From CATQHD01 sp965243165 (GTDB lineage: Bacteria; Actinomycetota; Acidimicrobiia; Spongiisociales; Spongiisociaceae): a DNA stretch of 64,000 bases. The DNA lies in NCBI GenBank assembly GCA_965243165.1, contig OZ251535.1, positions 2,914,001-2,978,000 of the forward strand, written 5' to 3'. Both the position numbers and the translations under genes were made by a program. This document shows, piece by piece, positions 27,801-35,414 of the stretch (position 1 is its first letter; each line of letters opens with the position of its first letter). Below the pieces are notes generated by a model. The model was not told the origin of the DNA. It did no database searches and worked only from the letters and a program-made list of their open reading frames with translations.

Positions 27801-28440
27801 CATCCACATTCGCCGTAGTCGCCGCCGAAGCCGTCGCCACCACCCGCACCGACTGACCACCGCCCCCCTCCGACACCCCCGTCACCGCCGACGGCGTGCC
27901 CGCCCCGTCATCGAACGACAACGTAATCACACGATCATCATCCTCGATATTCAAACTCACATCAGCAATCGCCGAATAACCCGACGCCGTCGTAGTCGCC
28001 GAAAACACAATCGTCTCCTCAACCTCCACCAACGCATCATCCACCGGCGTCACCGTCAACACCGACGAATACCCCACCGTCTGTCCGCTGGCGATCTGCA
28101 CCGTCGCCGACGTCGCCGAAATCGCATAATCCGTCGTCACCGTCGCCGTACCCGCCGCGATCGACACCGTCACATCCACATTCGCCGACGTCGCCGCCGA
28201 AGCCGTCGCCACCACCCGCACCGACTGACCACCGCCCCCCTCCGACACCCCCGTCACCGCCGACGGCGTACTCTCCCCGTCATCGAACGACAACGTAATC
28301 GACGCCGACTGACCCACCACCCCCACCTGACCAACCGGCAACACCCCCAACACCAAACCAACCGCCAACCCCAAACCCAACCAACGCCGCCGACTCAACA
28401 CCAGCCCCCCCCCCCGCAGCAACGACCAACCCCGCAACAT
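21877..28440 (-). CDS. giant Calx-beta-repeat / SLH surface protein, copy 2 (frame ON)
   Basis: 2,187 residues from the ATG at 28440, which follows GGAGGAGG by 7 nt. This is the only copy in which that start, the poly-G tract (G11) and the body share one frame, so it is the copy predicted to be expressed. It begins MLRGWSLLRGGGLVLSRRRW, then a hydrophobic signal core, about 14 Calx-beta-like repeats with acidic turns, a Gly/Pro linker longer than in the other copies, and three SLH modules near the C-terminus. The middle region (around residues 950-1150) differs from copies 1 and 3, while the N-terminal repeats and the SLH end are nearly the same. Likely exported and attached to the cell wall. 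Confidence 0.9.
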   Translation of the reverse strand: MLRGWSLLRGGGLVLSRRRWLGLGLAVGLVLGVLPVGQVGVVGQSASITLSFDDGESTPSAVTGVSEGGGGQSVRVVATASAATSANVDVTVSIAAGTATVTTDYAISATSATVQIASGQTVGYSSVLTVTPVDDALVEVEETIVFSATTTASGYSAIADVSLNIEDDDRVITLSFDDGAGTPSAVTGVSEGGGGQSVRVVATASAATTANVDVTVSIAAGTATDTTDYAISAAPTTVQIASGQTVGYSSAFTVTPVDDLLVEGDETIVFSATTSATGYAAIADVGLSIVDDDNVITLSFVDAAGEPVGGLGEDGGGQTVRLVASVPAGVLVPADVDVSVTVDDAPETATPGAGGDYTASGIPSSLTVSISSGGTSGSSGDLVFTALSDRVFEDHEIVRRFSGTASGYTVEDADLLILDADRTIVVTMDSVGSNRNHIFFSDEDGGLVLRETGDPYGGGIWCHCHDGPQPWFTGRVAGVTSSTYSQNLTLWYRGFSGTAEVHDGASLPGDIDITSFIWQGWFRSSRLQDARATLNAGSIFFRFRPGGSQDTIDSRYDYIAEPDETFTVGFEPVDGFEIVNVNGLIIDDDVHPFMAIEGGIPTLAEGSSGTDLTIGAALNARLTDFNHVPSSQNPEGWNNADRSVLTSDTVLSLSVAEGPGLLSGDDLSFKWARESITIRAGQAGDDGWLKTLEILSIADDDVVEGLERLRIVGAPALAAAKPDGSPTDQVVTFNNAQVEVTVTDADADITLSVSPGSVAEKTGGQTVTVSAEFAGSSSVLTSDTNVVVEVGAGGGGTLGTDFTTGLVNNRLTVTIPAGETRGSKTFTLTAPDDGADESAQQETVTFAGYGTLSVGGQTVTVTGASLDILDPGSGVVLSLTDTADPPAALSAVGEDGGAKTVRVTATADSAVADNPAEVTVTVGAAGSSAEAGVDYMVSGSSVSGSSVTVSIAVGETVGTADVTVTPVADTVTEDDETILFTGEATGYAVAAVSLAVTDADRAVKLVVLGVDDPFAVELDDPPSSFGGGRTRCWPGGQTQHIRLVGALGSGTGDDFVASTSSTYSANVGFRVVARPDTATRDLDYVTTLEHLSPSNHKSISVGAGAVSGHVWIPWVNCQDNVAEPTKQFFFQALSNPSGFVVERMAFTVLDDDIRPRFSGSFAEGDTGSVEVRAEFQGSGTDLTDAFAASLTGAAAGDGSGAAGADDFLWPSPSAVSLTIAGGSTASAAAAVSGLSIVDDAVVEGPEELELVGTYMQWGETREAGGVLTIEDNDANVVLSVSPGTVVEGSTEEVRVTARFAGSATELTSDTTVTVSIGSGDGTGAATLTTDFTTDATGDQVSVVIPAGSLSGSATVNVSAVSDSDNTEGVETAKVTGTGMMGSQTLMVTPAELNIADANRGITLTVDDTDTEASGTQTSLGEDGDTKMVQVSAALPSGVTAPSGGVVVGLNVVGGTAVRDDDGSFGAGEDFRVEYPSSQSPAPPDGHGLAVAIPANGSSASATFTVVLEDDDVAEGSTAETVVIEGAAVTINTTSYEVVSTSFGITDDDASPATIDLTLLDAGGEDLTEVGEPAPPDGSTGSAPFIRNTVRVRVKAALAGGKVLPRSVTVPLMVGIAGREPWVGYDFSPVSSLAVTIPPYEDEGTVDFDLELRDDGHAEGPEELTIHAGALGAGLTGLGFTAVESDSVTILDNDMILGLLDAGGDPLTSVLEGTSPRLQVQLSYPGTSTMNIPRVVRVTVGGGTASGSDYRIASAPGDVFLPIRVNSAAEAFGLTAVNDRVFEGDETLRVSAAVEGFAVPSVDLVIQDNDIRLSLNQASVREDAGRITRRVTAAAGSALSEELVVNVRVAGSGYTSLSPASFPITIPAGETSASRTFSLTVTDDSTPGNSKTVSITGSASGFDVLPARLTITDDGDTAAPPPAPAPPPPSGGGGGGGGGGGAPPPAGGGGGGGGGGGGAPPPSGGGGGGGGAPPPAGGGAQPPAQPPAPVCVGRFCDDDGNVHQDNIERIAAWRITLGCDAQDATRYCPNAQITRRQMSAFLHRAVSQRWTIQAPEGIELSDVGADEWFRPFAEWVVSVGAFSAPGGVFNPGGVVTRADMAIMMIGAFPHLDAVPTEASRFGDVEGLSPEVLAALEGMYQTGVTRGCSAEPLNYCPAQPVTRAQMASFFVRAVNLAPADTQPAPAAGT
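28405..28415 (-). repeat. poly-G11 tract near the 5' end of giant gene 2 (frame ON)
   Basis: 11 consecutive G on the coding strand, nine codons after the ATG at 28440, encoding part of Arg-Gly-Gly-Gly. The length is 3n+2, so the frame runs on into the signal peptide and repeats. Confidence 0.95.
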
Positions 28441-28500
28441 CAGGCCACCTCCTCCATCAAGCCAGCCCCTCACCGAGGGGAAAACAACAATTCCAACAGC

Positions 28501-28529
28501 ATACTACCCCCCCCCCCCGAGAAAATCAA
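28501..28529 (-). promoter_or_regulatory. promoter of giant gene 2 with poly-G12 spacer (17 bp)
   Basis: On the minus strand: -35 TTGATT (28524-28529), a 17-bp spacer ending in 12 G, and -10 TAGTAT (28501-28506). 17 bp is the optimal spacing. Predicted transcription start is near 28494, giving a leader of about 54 nt that contains the hairpin CCCCTC-ACC-GAGGGG at 28466-28480. Confidence 0.7.
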
Positions 28530-28600
28530 GCACAAACCAAGAGCACTTCCCCAGACCAACGGGCGCCGCTGGACACAGCCGCCGTTCACCGATCATCACG

Positions 28601-28622
28601 GGCTCTACGCGTTGAAGGGAGG
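28601..28622 (+). repeat. ISL3-end-like sequence at the unit boundary (upstream of giant gene 2)
   Basis: GGCTCTACGCGTTG is identical to the first 14 bases of the right inverted repeat of the ISL3-family element at 40453-41879, and the following bases are also purine-rich as in that IS. The 5' flanks of giant genes 2 and 3 are alike (GACACAGCCGCCGTTCACCG, then TCATCACGG) and diverge exactly where this sequence begins. Confidence 0.6.
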
Positions 28623-28665
28623 AGACCCTTAGGCCGGGCTGCGCAGGTTCCCGGGGGGCGGTTCC

Positions 28666-28701
28666 GGCCCGGCCTCCTGGGTTGGCTGGGGAGGCCGGGC
28701 C
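28666..28701. terminator. stem-loop after giant gene 3
   Basis: Perfect 12-bp inverted repeat GGCCCGGCCTCC / GGAGGCCGGGCC with a 12-nt loop, about 20 nt after the giant gene 3 stop on the minus strand. It is the strongest of the three related stem-loops. No T-run. Confidence 0.6.
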
Positions 28702-28720
28702 GGATAAAGAAGCAGTTGCG

Positions 28721-31700
28721 TTATCCCCCGGCGGCGGGCTGGGTGTCGGCGGGGGCGAGGTTGACGGCCCTGACGAAGAACGAAGCCATCTGCGCCCGGG
28801 TAACCGGCTGGGCAGGGCAATAGTTCAGCGGCTCGGCGGAACATCCACGGGTTACGCCCGTCTGGTACATCCCCTCGAGGGCGGCCAACACTTCGGGGGA
28901 GAGGCCCTCTACGTCGCCGAACCGGCTTTCTGCGGTGGGGACGGCGTCGAGGTGGGGGAAGGCGCCGATCATCATGATCGCCATGTCCGCCCGGGTAACC
29001 ACCCCGCCCGGGTCGAACACCCCGCCGGGGGCGCTGAAAGCTCCGACGGAGACGACCCATTCCGCGAAGGGGCGGAACCACTCATCGGCGCCGACGTCGG
29101 TGAGCTCGATTCCTTCGGGGGCTTGGATGGTCCAGCGTTGGGAAACGGCCCGGTGCAAGAAGGCAGACATCTGCCGGCGGGTGATCTCCGCATTGGGGCA
29201 GTATCTGGTGGCGTCCTCGGCGTCGCAGCCGAGGGTGATCCGCCACACCGCGATGCGTTCGATGTTGTCCTGATGGACGTTGCCGTCGTCGTCGCAGAAC
29301 CGGCCGACGCACACCGGCGCAGGCGGCTGGGCCGGGGGCTGCGCGCCGCCTCCGGCCGGGGGCGGCGCACCACCGCCGCCGCCTCCTCCTCCGCCTGATG
29401 GGGGCGGAGCACCACCACCGCCTCCCCCTCCGCCGCCGCCTCCGGACGGGGGCGGGGGCGCGGCGGCGTCGCCGTCGTCGGTGATGGTCAAACGAGCCGA
29501 CGAAACGTCGAACCCAGACGCGGAACCCGTAACCGACACCGTCTTGGAATTGCCGGGAGTGGAGTCGTCGACCAGGGTCAGAGAAAACGACCGGGATCCT
29601 GACTGCTCCCCGGCGGGGATCGTGACCGAGAACCGCCTCGGACTCAGACTGGTGTAACCGTTCCCCGACGAACGGCCCCCGCCGACCACAACATTCACCA
29701 CCAGGTCCTCGGGCGGCGCGGAACTCGCCCGGGCGGTAACCCTTCGGATGATCCGTCCTGCGTCTTCCCGCACCGACGCCTGGTTCAACGACAACCGGAT
29801 CTCGTTGTCCTGAATGATGAGCTCCACCGGAGCGATGTCGAACCCCTCCACCGACGCGGACACCCGCAGCGTCTCGTCGCCCTCGAAGGCGTTGTCGTCG
29901 ACCGTGGTCAACCCGAACGCCTCGGCCGCGCTGTTCTGACGGATCGGCAGGAACACGTCGCCGGGGGCAGACGCGATGCGGTAGTCGCTCCCAGAAGCGG
30001 TTCCGCCCCCGATGGTTACCTGCGCCGCCCGGGGCGTGTTCGACGTGGATGTCCCTGGATACGACATCTGCACCTGCACCTGGGGGCTGCTCCCTTCCAG
30101 AACCCTGGTCAGCGGCTCTCCCTCGGCGTCCAACAACCCCAGGATCATGTCGTTGTCCACGATGGTCAACGAATCGGACTCGACAGTCGTGAACCCCAAA
30201 CCGGTCAAACCCGCCCCCAGAGCGCCGCCGTGGATCGTCAACTCCTCTGCCCCCTCAGCACCCCCGTCGCCCCTCAACTCCAGATCGAAATCAACGGTTC
30301 CCTCATCCTCATAAGGCGGAATCGTCACCGCCAGCGACGAAACCGGCGAAAAATCAAACCCCACCCAGGGTTCTTGACCCGAGATCCCCACCATCAGCGG
30401 AACCGTCACCGACCGGGGCAACACCTTGCCCCCCGCCAGAGCGGCCTTCACCCGCACCCGGACCGTACTGCGCGCCGTTCCCTCCGGCGGCGCCGGCTCC
30501 GGGACCTCCGTCAAGTCCTCCCCGTCTGCGTCCAGCAGGGTCAAACCAATAGTCGTAGGCGACGCATCGTCCGAAGAGTCGGTGATTCCGAAACTGGTCG
30601 ACACCACCTCATACGTATTACCGCCGTAGGTGACAGCAGCGCCTTCGATCACCACCGTCTCCGCCGCGGAGCCCTCAGCAACATCGTCGTTGTTCAACAT
30701 CACCATAAACGTCTCCGACCCCGATGTATCACCATCAGCAACCTCAACCGCCAGACCATGACCCGTCGGCGGCGGCGGCGACTGCGACGACGGATACATC
30801 ACCCGGAAGTCCTCCCCCACCCCGAACTCCGAATCGTCGTCCAACACCGCCGTGCCCCCCACCACATTCAACCCCACCACCACGGCGCTCCCCGAAGGCG
30901 CCGCCGGCAACGTAACCGTAACCTGCACCGTCTTGGTCCCCGCCTCCTCCCCCACCGACGACTGATCACCCGTCGTATCCGTATCCGCATCCACCGCCAA
31001 CGTAATACCCGAATCGACGATGTTCACCGCAGCGCCCGTAACCCTCAACGTCTGCGACCCGATCGTCCCCGCCCCCGACAAGGCAACCGTCTCCTTCCCC
31101 TCCATGGTGCTGTCTGTTTCCGCTGTCAGGTTGAACGTCGCCGACCCCGACAGAGACCCGGCCGGGATCACCACCGACACCTGACTGCCCGTCGCGTCCG
31201 TAGTGAAATCAGTCGTCAACGTCGCCGTACCCGCCGCGATGGTAACCGTAACCGTCGTATCCGACGTCAACTCCGTAGCCGACCCCGCGAACCGGGCCGT
31301 AACCCGCACCTCCTCCGTGCTGCCCTCCACCACCGTCCCCGGCGACACCGACAACACCACATTCGCGTCGTCGTCCTCGATCGTCAACTCCGCCTCCGCC
31401 TCCCGGGTTTCACCGTCCAGCGTGTAACTGCCGGTCAGCTGCAGCGTCTCCGGGTTCTCCACCACCGAATCATCGGTGATCGACACCCCCGCAGGCGACA
31501 CCGCATCCGCGTCCGGACTCGCAATCGCCGTCGTTGGAATCGTCAACGTATCCGCAGGATCGGGCGGCGTCCACGAAAAATCATCCGCCCCCGCCGTACC
31601 CGCCTCCGGAGCGCCCAACGTCACCACCAGATCAGAACCCAACGCATTCGACGTAACACCAGACGGAAACCCCGCCGTAACCGACAGACCCGAAAGGTCC

Positions 31701-34700
31701 CCGCCCTCCGACACCGTACCCCCCGTACCCCCCAACGTCAACACCACCGCCGTATCCACCCGATCCACCACCGTCGCCTTCACCCGCTCCACCGTGAAAC
31801 CATCAGTCAAACCCGACAACATAACATACAAATCCTCCACCGGCTCCGCTGCGTCATCCGCCCGGACACGCGAACGGAACCAAGCAGTCGACTCCGTATT
31901 ACCCGCACCGATATCAACATACCTGTGCTCACTCATATCAGTAGCATGCTCGAGCCAATTGTAGAGGTCCCCGCTGGTCGACGGGCCGGTAGAAACCACC
32001 GTTGCCGTACCGGACTCTGTCTCGACCCGCCCCCTGATACTGCCGGAATAAGTAGAAGACACACCCTCCACACGGGCGGTAACATACCTCCACTGTGGAT
32101 TACTGAGGGCCGCCTGCTCCTGATACGCCACCTCATGCCCCCGGTTAGCACCGTACACCAACGTAATCGCCCGGTCGGCGTCGGTAACCGCCAACGAAGC
32201 CGGCGCAACCGTATACCCCGCCGCTTCCCCCGTGAACAGGATCGTCTCATGATCCTCCGTAACCATATCCGAAACAGGCGTAACCACCACATCCGCCGAC
32301 CCAGATGTGTTCCCATCCGCGATGGTCACCGTAACCGAAGACTCATCAACCGTGTAATCATCCCCCTCATCCGCCGAACTCCCCAACGCGCCCACCGTAA
32401 CCGCCACATCCAGATCACTGCCCGACAGGGCCGTACCCACCGTAGCCGTCACCCGCACCATCTCCGCCCCGCCGTCCTCCCCCACCGCCGACAACACCGC
32501 CGGAGAAGCCCCGGTGTCCGTCAAAGACAACACCACCTCCATACCCGGATCCAAGATACCCAACGAAGTACCCGTAACCGTCACCGTCTGCCCGCCCACC
32601 GACAAAGTGCCATGCCCCTCGAACGTAACCGTCTCCTGCATGGCCGACTCATCCGCGCTGTCGTCAGGCGCCGTCAACGTAAACGACTTCGACCCCATCG
32701 TCTCACCCGCCGGAATCTTAACCGTCAACCGATTGCTGGCATCCAAACCAGAAACCGTGAAATCAGTCCCCAACGTCCCGCCGCCGCCGGCCCCCACCTC
32801 CACCACCACATTCGTATCAGACGTCAAAACCGACGACGACCCCGCGAACTCCGCCGACACCGTCACCAGCTGACCGCCCGCCCTCTCCATCACCGACCCC
32901 GGCGACACCGACAAACTAATATCAGCATCGTTATCCGTCACCGTCAGCTCCACCACCGCGTCGTTGAAAGTAACCACCTGATCAGTAGGCGACCCATCAG
33001 GCTTGGCCGCCGCCAACGCCGGCCTACCCACGATCCGCAGCTTCTCCCGGCCCTCCACCACATCATCATCCACAATCGACAGCTTCTCCAACGTTTTTGC
33101 AAAACCGGCATCACCCACCCAACCCTTTTCAATAGTTGTCGACTCCCTCGCCCAATCGAAAGAAAAATCATCGGCGCTCAACAACCCCGGCCCCTCCGCC
33201 ACCGAAAACGAAATAACCGTATCAGACGTCAACACAGACCGGTCTGCATTTGTCGAACCTTCAGGATTCTTCCATGCAGGAACATTACCACCACTACTTG
33301 CAAAATTAGTATGCTGAGCATTCATAGCCGCACCAATAGTCAAATCCGTCGTCGCCGACGAACCCTCCGCCAAAGTCGGGCTGCCCTGAACAACCATATG
33401 GACCTGTACATCATCATCGATGACCAAACCATCAACATTGACAATCTCAAAACCATCCATAGGGCGCAAGCCAATCGTGAAAGTCTCATCAGGCTCCGCG
33501 ATATAATCGTAGAAGCTGTCGATAGTATTCTGAGTACTACCGCTCGGACGATACCGGACAAATATGCTGCCCGCATTCAACGTCGGCCGATACTGATTCT
33601 CTCCATAGAAGCTACGGAAAAACTGTGTTATAGCTGTACTTGTCACATCGGGCTGTCCAGGGAGGTCTGGAGAGCGGTCATTTATTTCGGCAGTCCCACC
33701 GAAAGCATCGAAGATCAAGGTCAGGTTCTCACTGTAGGTCGAAGAAGTAACCCCATCCACCGTGAAAGTAAACCACGGGCGAGGGCCGTCATGACAAGCA
33801 CAACCTTGTAAATTCGGGTAACTACCCTTAGGATCACCAGTCTCCCGTAAAACGAGACCACCGTCCTCATCGCTAAAAAATATGTGATTCCTATTAGAAC
33901 CCTGATTATCCATCGTAACAACAATCGTACGATCCGCATCCAAAATCAGCAAATCAGCATCCTCCACCGTATACGGCGCCGTAGCCGTACCCGTAAACCT
34001 CCTCACGATCTCATGATCCTCGAACACCCGATCCGACAAAGGCGTAAACACCATATCACCCGAAGACCCGCTCACCGTCCCACCCGAACTGATAGAAAGC
34101 GTCAACGAAGAAGGAACAACAGAAGCCGTATAATCCCCGCCCATCCCCCGCGTCGCCGTCTCAGGAGCATCATCCACCGTCACCGACACCTCCACATTCG
34201 CAGACACCGGCACCCCCGCCGGAACCGAAGCAACCAACCGCACCGTCTGCTCCCCGTCGTCCTCCCCCAACCCATCAACAGGCCGACCCGCCGCATCCAC
34301 AAACGACAACCTAATCACACTGTCATCATCCACAATATTCAAACCCACATCAGCAACCGCCGCGTACCCAGCCGCCGTCGTAGTAGCAGAAAACACAATC
34401 GTCTCGTCCCCCTCCACCAACAAGTCGGACACCGGAGTCACCGTCAACGCCGCCGCCGCCCGCCCCACCGTAGCCCCGCTCGCGATCGTCACCGTCCACG
34501 ACGAAGCCGAAATCGCATAATCCGTCGTCGCGGTCGCCGTGCCCGCCGCCGCCGTCACGTTCACCGTCACCGCCGCCGACGTCGCCGCCGAAGCCGTCGC
34601 CACCACCCGCACCATCTGCGCACCGCCCTCCTCCGCCACCCCCGTCAACGCCGACGGCGTGCCCGCCCCGTCATCGAACGACAACGTAATCACATCAGCA

Positions 34701-35194
34701 TCCTCGATATTCAAACTCACATCAGCAATCGCCGAATACCCCGACGCAGCCGTAGTCGCCGAAAACACAATCGTCTCATCCCCCTCCACCAACGCATCAT
34801 CCACCGGAGTCACCGTCAACGCCGCCGACCGCCCCACCGTATCCCCGCTCGCGATCGTCACCGTCCACGACGAAGCCGAAATCGCATAATCCGTAGTCGC
34901 GGTCGCCGTGCCGGCCGCCGCCGTCACGTTCACCGTCACCGCCGCCGACGTCGCCGCCGAAGCCGTCGCCACCACCCGCACCGACTGCGCGCCGCCCTCC
35001 TCCGCCACCCCCGTCACCGCCGACGGCGTCGACTGCCCGTCATCGAACGACAACGTAATCAAAAAAGACGACTGACCCACCACCCCCGGCGGACCAACCG
35101 CCAACACCCCCAACACCAAACCAACCGCCAACCCCAAACCCAACCAACGCCGCCGACTCAACACCTGCCCCCCCCCCCCCGCAGCAACGACCAA
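28721..35194 (-). CDS. giant Calx-beta-repeat / SLH surface protein, copy 3 (reading frame OFF from its SD-linked ATG)
   Basis: About 2,150 residues with the same plan as its two downstream neighbours: signal peptide (LSRRRWLGLGLAVGLVLG), about 14 Calx-beta-like repeats, Gly/Pro linker and three SLH modules (the end reads PVTRAQMASFFVRAVN). It is closer to copy 1 than to copy 2 through the middle (for example the shared SSTYSGSIRGRV/GGIRGRV block). The SD-linked ATG is at 35205, but the G13 tract puts it out of frame; that frame stops after 15 codons. The listed frame opens at a TTG (35194) without a ribosome site; an in-frame GTG equivalent to that of copy 1 is at 35164. A one-base gain to G14 or a two-base loss to G11 would restore expression. 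Confidence 0.85.
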   Translation of the reverse strand: MVVAAGGGGQVLSRRRWLGLGLAVGLVLGVLAVGPPGVVGQSSFLITLSFDDGQSTPSAVTGVAEEGGAQSVRVVATASAATSAAVTVNVTAAAGTATATTDYAISASSWTVTIASGDTVGRSAALTVTPVDDALVEGDETIVFSATTAASGYSAIADVSLNIEDADVITLSFDDGAGTPSALTGVAEEGGAQMVRVVATASAATSAAVTVNVTAAAGTATATTDYAISASSWTVTIASGATVGRAAAALTVTPVSDLLVEGDETIVFSATTTAAGYAAVADVGLNIVDDDSVIRLSFVDAAGRPVDGLGEDDGEQTVRLVASVPAGVPVSANVEVSVTVDDAPETATRGMGGDYTASVVPSSLTLSISSGGTVSGSSGDMVFTPLSDRVFEDHEIVRRFTGTATAPYTVEDADLLILDADRTIVVTMDNQGSNRNHIFFSDEDGGLVLRETGDPKGSYPNLQGCACHDGPRPWFTFTVDGVTSSTYSENLTLIFDAFGGTAEINDRSPDLPGQPDVTSTAITQFFRSFYGENQYRPTLNAGSIFVRYRPSGSTQNTIDSFYDYIAEPDETFTIGLRPMDGFEIVNVDGLVIDDDVQVHMVVQGSPTLAEGSSATTDLTIGAAMNAQHTNFASSGGNVPAWKNPEGSTNADRSVLTSDTVISFSVAEGPGLLSADDFSFDWARESTTIEKGWVGDAGFAKTLEKLSIVDDDVVEGREKLRIVGRPALAAAKPDGSPTDQVVTFNDAVVELTVTDNDADISLSVSPGSVMERAGGQLVTVSAEFAGSSSVLTSDTNVVVEVGAGGGGTLGTDFTVSGLDASNRLTVKIPAGETMGSKSFTLTAPDDSADESAMQETVTFEGHGTLSVGGQTVTVTGTSLGILDPGMEVVLSLTDTGASPAVLSAVGEDGGAEMVRVTATVGTALSGSDLDVAVTVGALGSSADEGDDYTVDESSVTVTIADGNTSGSADVVVTPVSDMVTEDHETILFTGEAAGYTVAPASLAVTDADRAITLVYGANRGHEVAYQEQAALSNPQWRYVTARVEGVSSTYSGSIRGRVETESGTATVVSTGPSTSGDLYNWLEHATDMSEHRYVDIGAGNTESTAWFRSRVRADDAAEPVEDLYVMLSGLTDGFTVERVKATVVDRVDTAVVLTLGGTGGTVSEGGDLSGLSVTAGFPSGVTSNALGSDLVVTLGAPEAGTAGADDFSWTPPDPADTLTIPTTAIASPDADAVSPAGVSITDDSVVENPETLQLTGSYTLDGETREAEAELTIEDDDANVVLSVSPGTVVEGSTEEVRVTARFAGSATELTSDTTVTVTIAAGTATLTTDFTTDATGSQVSVVIPAGSLSGSATFNLTAETDSTMEGKETVALSGAGTIGSQTLRVTGAAVNIVDSGITLAVDADTDTTGDQSSVGEEAGTKTVQVTVTLPAAPSGSAVVVGLNVVGGTAVLDDDSEFGVGEDFRVMYPSSQSPPPPTGHGLAVEVADGDTSGSETFMVMLNNDDVAEGSAAETVVIEGAAVTYGGNTYEVVSTSFGITDSSDDASPTTIGLTLLDADGEDLTEVPEPAPPEGTARSTVRVRVKAALAGGKVLPRSVTVPLMVGISGQEPWVGFDFSPVSSLAVTIPPYEDEGTVDFDLELRGDGGAEGAEELTIHGGALGAGLTGLGFTTVESDSLTIVDNDMILGLLDAEGEPLTRVLEGSSPQVQVQMSYPGTSTSNTPRAAQVTIGGGTASGSDYRIASAPGDVFLPIRQNSAAEAFGLTTVDDNAFEGDETLRVSASVEGFDIAPVELIIQDNEIRLSLNQASVREDAGRIIRRVTARASSAPPEDLVVNVVVGGGRSSGNGYTSLSPRRFSVTIPAGEQSGSRSFSLTLVDDSTPGNSKTVSVTGSASGFDVSSARLTITDDGDAAAPPPPSGGGGGGGGGGGAPPPSGGGGGGGGGAPPPAGGGAQPPAQPPAPVCVGRFCDDDGNVHQDNIERIAVWRITLGCDAEDATRYCPNAEITRRQMSAFLHRAVSQRWTIQAPEGIELTDVGADEWFRPFAEWVVSVGAFSAPGGVFDPGGVVTRADMAIMMIGAFPHLDAVPTAESRFGDVEGLSPEVLAALEGMYQTGVTRGCSAEPLNYCPAQPVTRAQMASFFVRAVNLAPADTQPAAGG
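35168..35180 (-). repeat. poly-G13 tract near the 5' end of giant gene 3 (frame OFF)
   Basis: 13 consecutive G on the coding strand after the ATG at 35205. 13 is 3n+1, so the frame hits TGA within three codons of the tract. Copy 3 has one extra TTG codon before the tract, which does not alter the frame rule. Confidence 0.95.
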
Positions 35195-35267
35195 CCCAAC
35201 AACATCAGGCCACCTCCTCCATCAAGCCAACCCCTCACCGAGCAAGGGGACAACGGTCAACACCAAC

Positions 35268-35297
35268 ATATTACCCCCCCCCCCCCGAGAAAATCAA
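35268..35297 (-). promoter_or_regulatory. promoter of giant gene 3 with poly-G13 spacer (18 bp)
   Basis: On the minus strand: -35 TTGATT (35292-35297), an 18-bp spacer ending in 13 G (35274-35286), and -10 TAATAT (35268-35273), the best -10 of the three copies. The leader to the ATG at 35205 is about 55 nt. Confidence 0.7.
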
Positions 35298-35414
35298 GCA
35301 CAAACCAAGAGCACTCCCCCAGACCAACGGGCGCCGCTGGACACAGCCGCCGTTCACCGGTCATCACGGCGAACGCAACCGGCCCGCGCCGGGGAGGCTG
35401 TCCGGGATGGCCGG

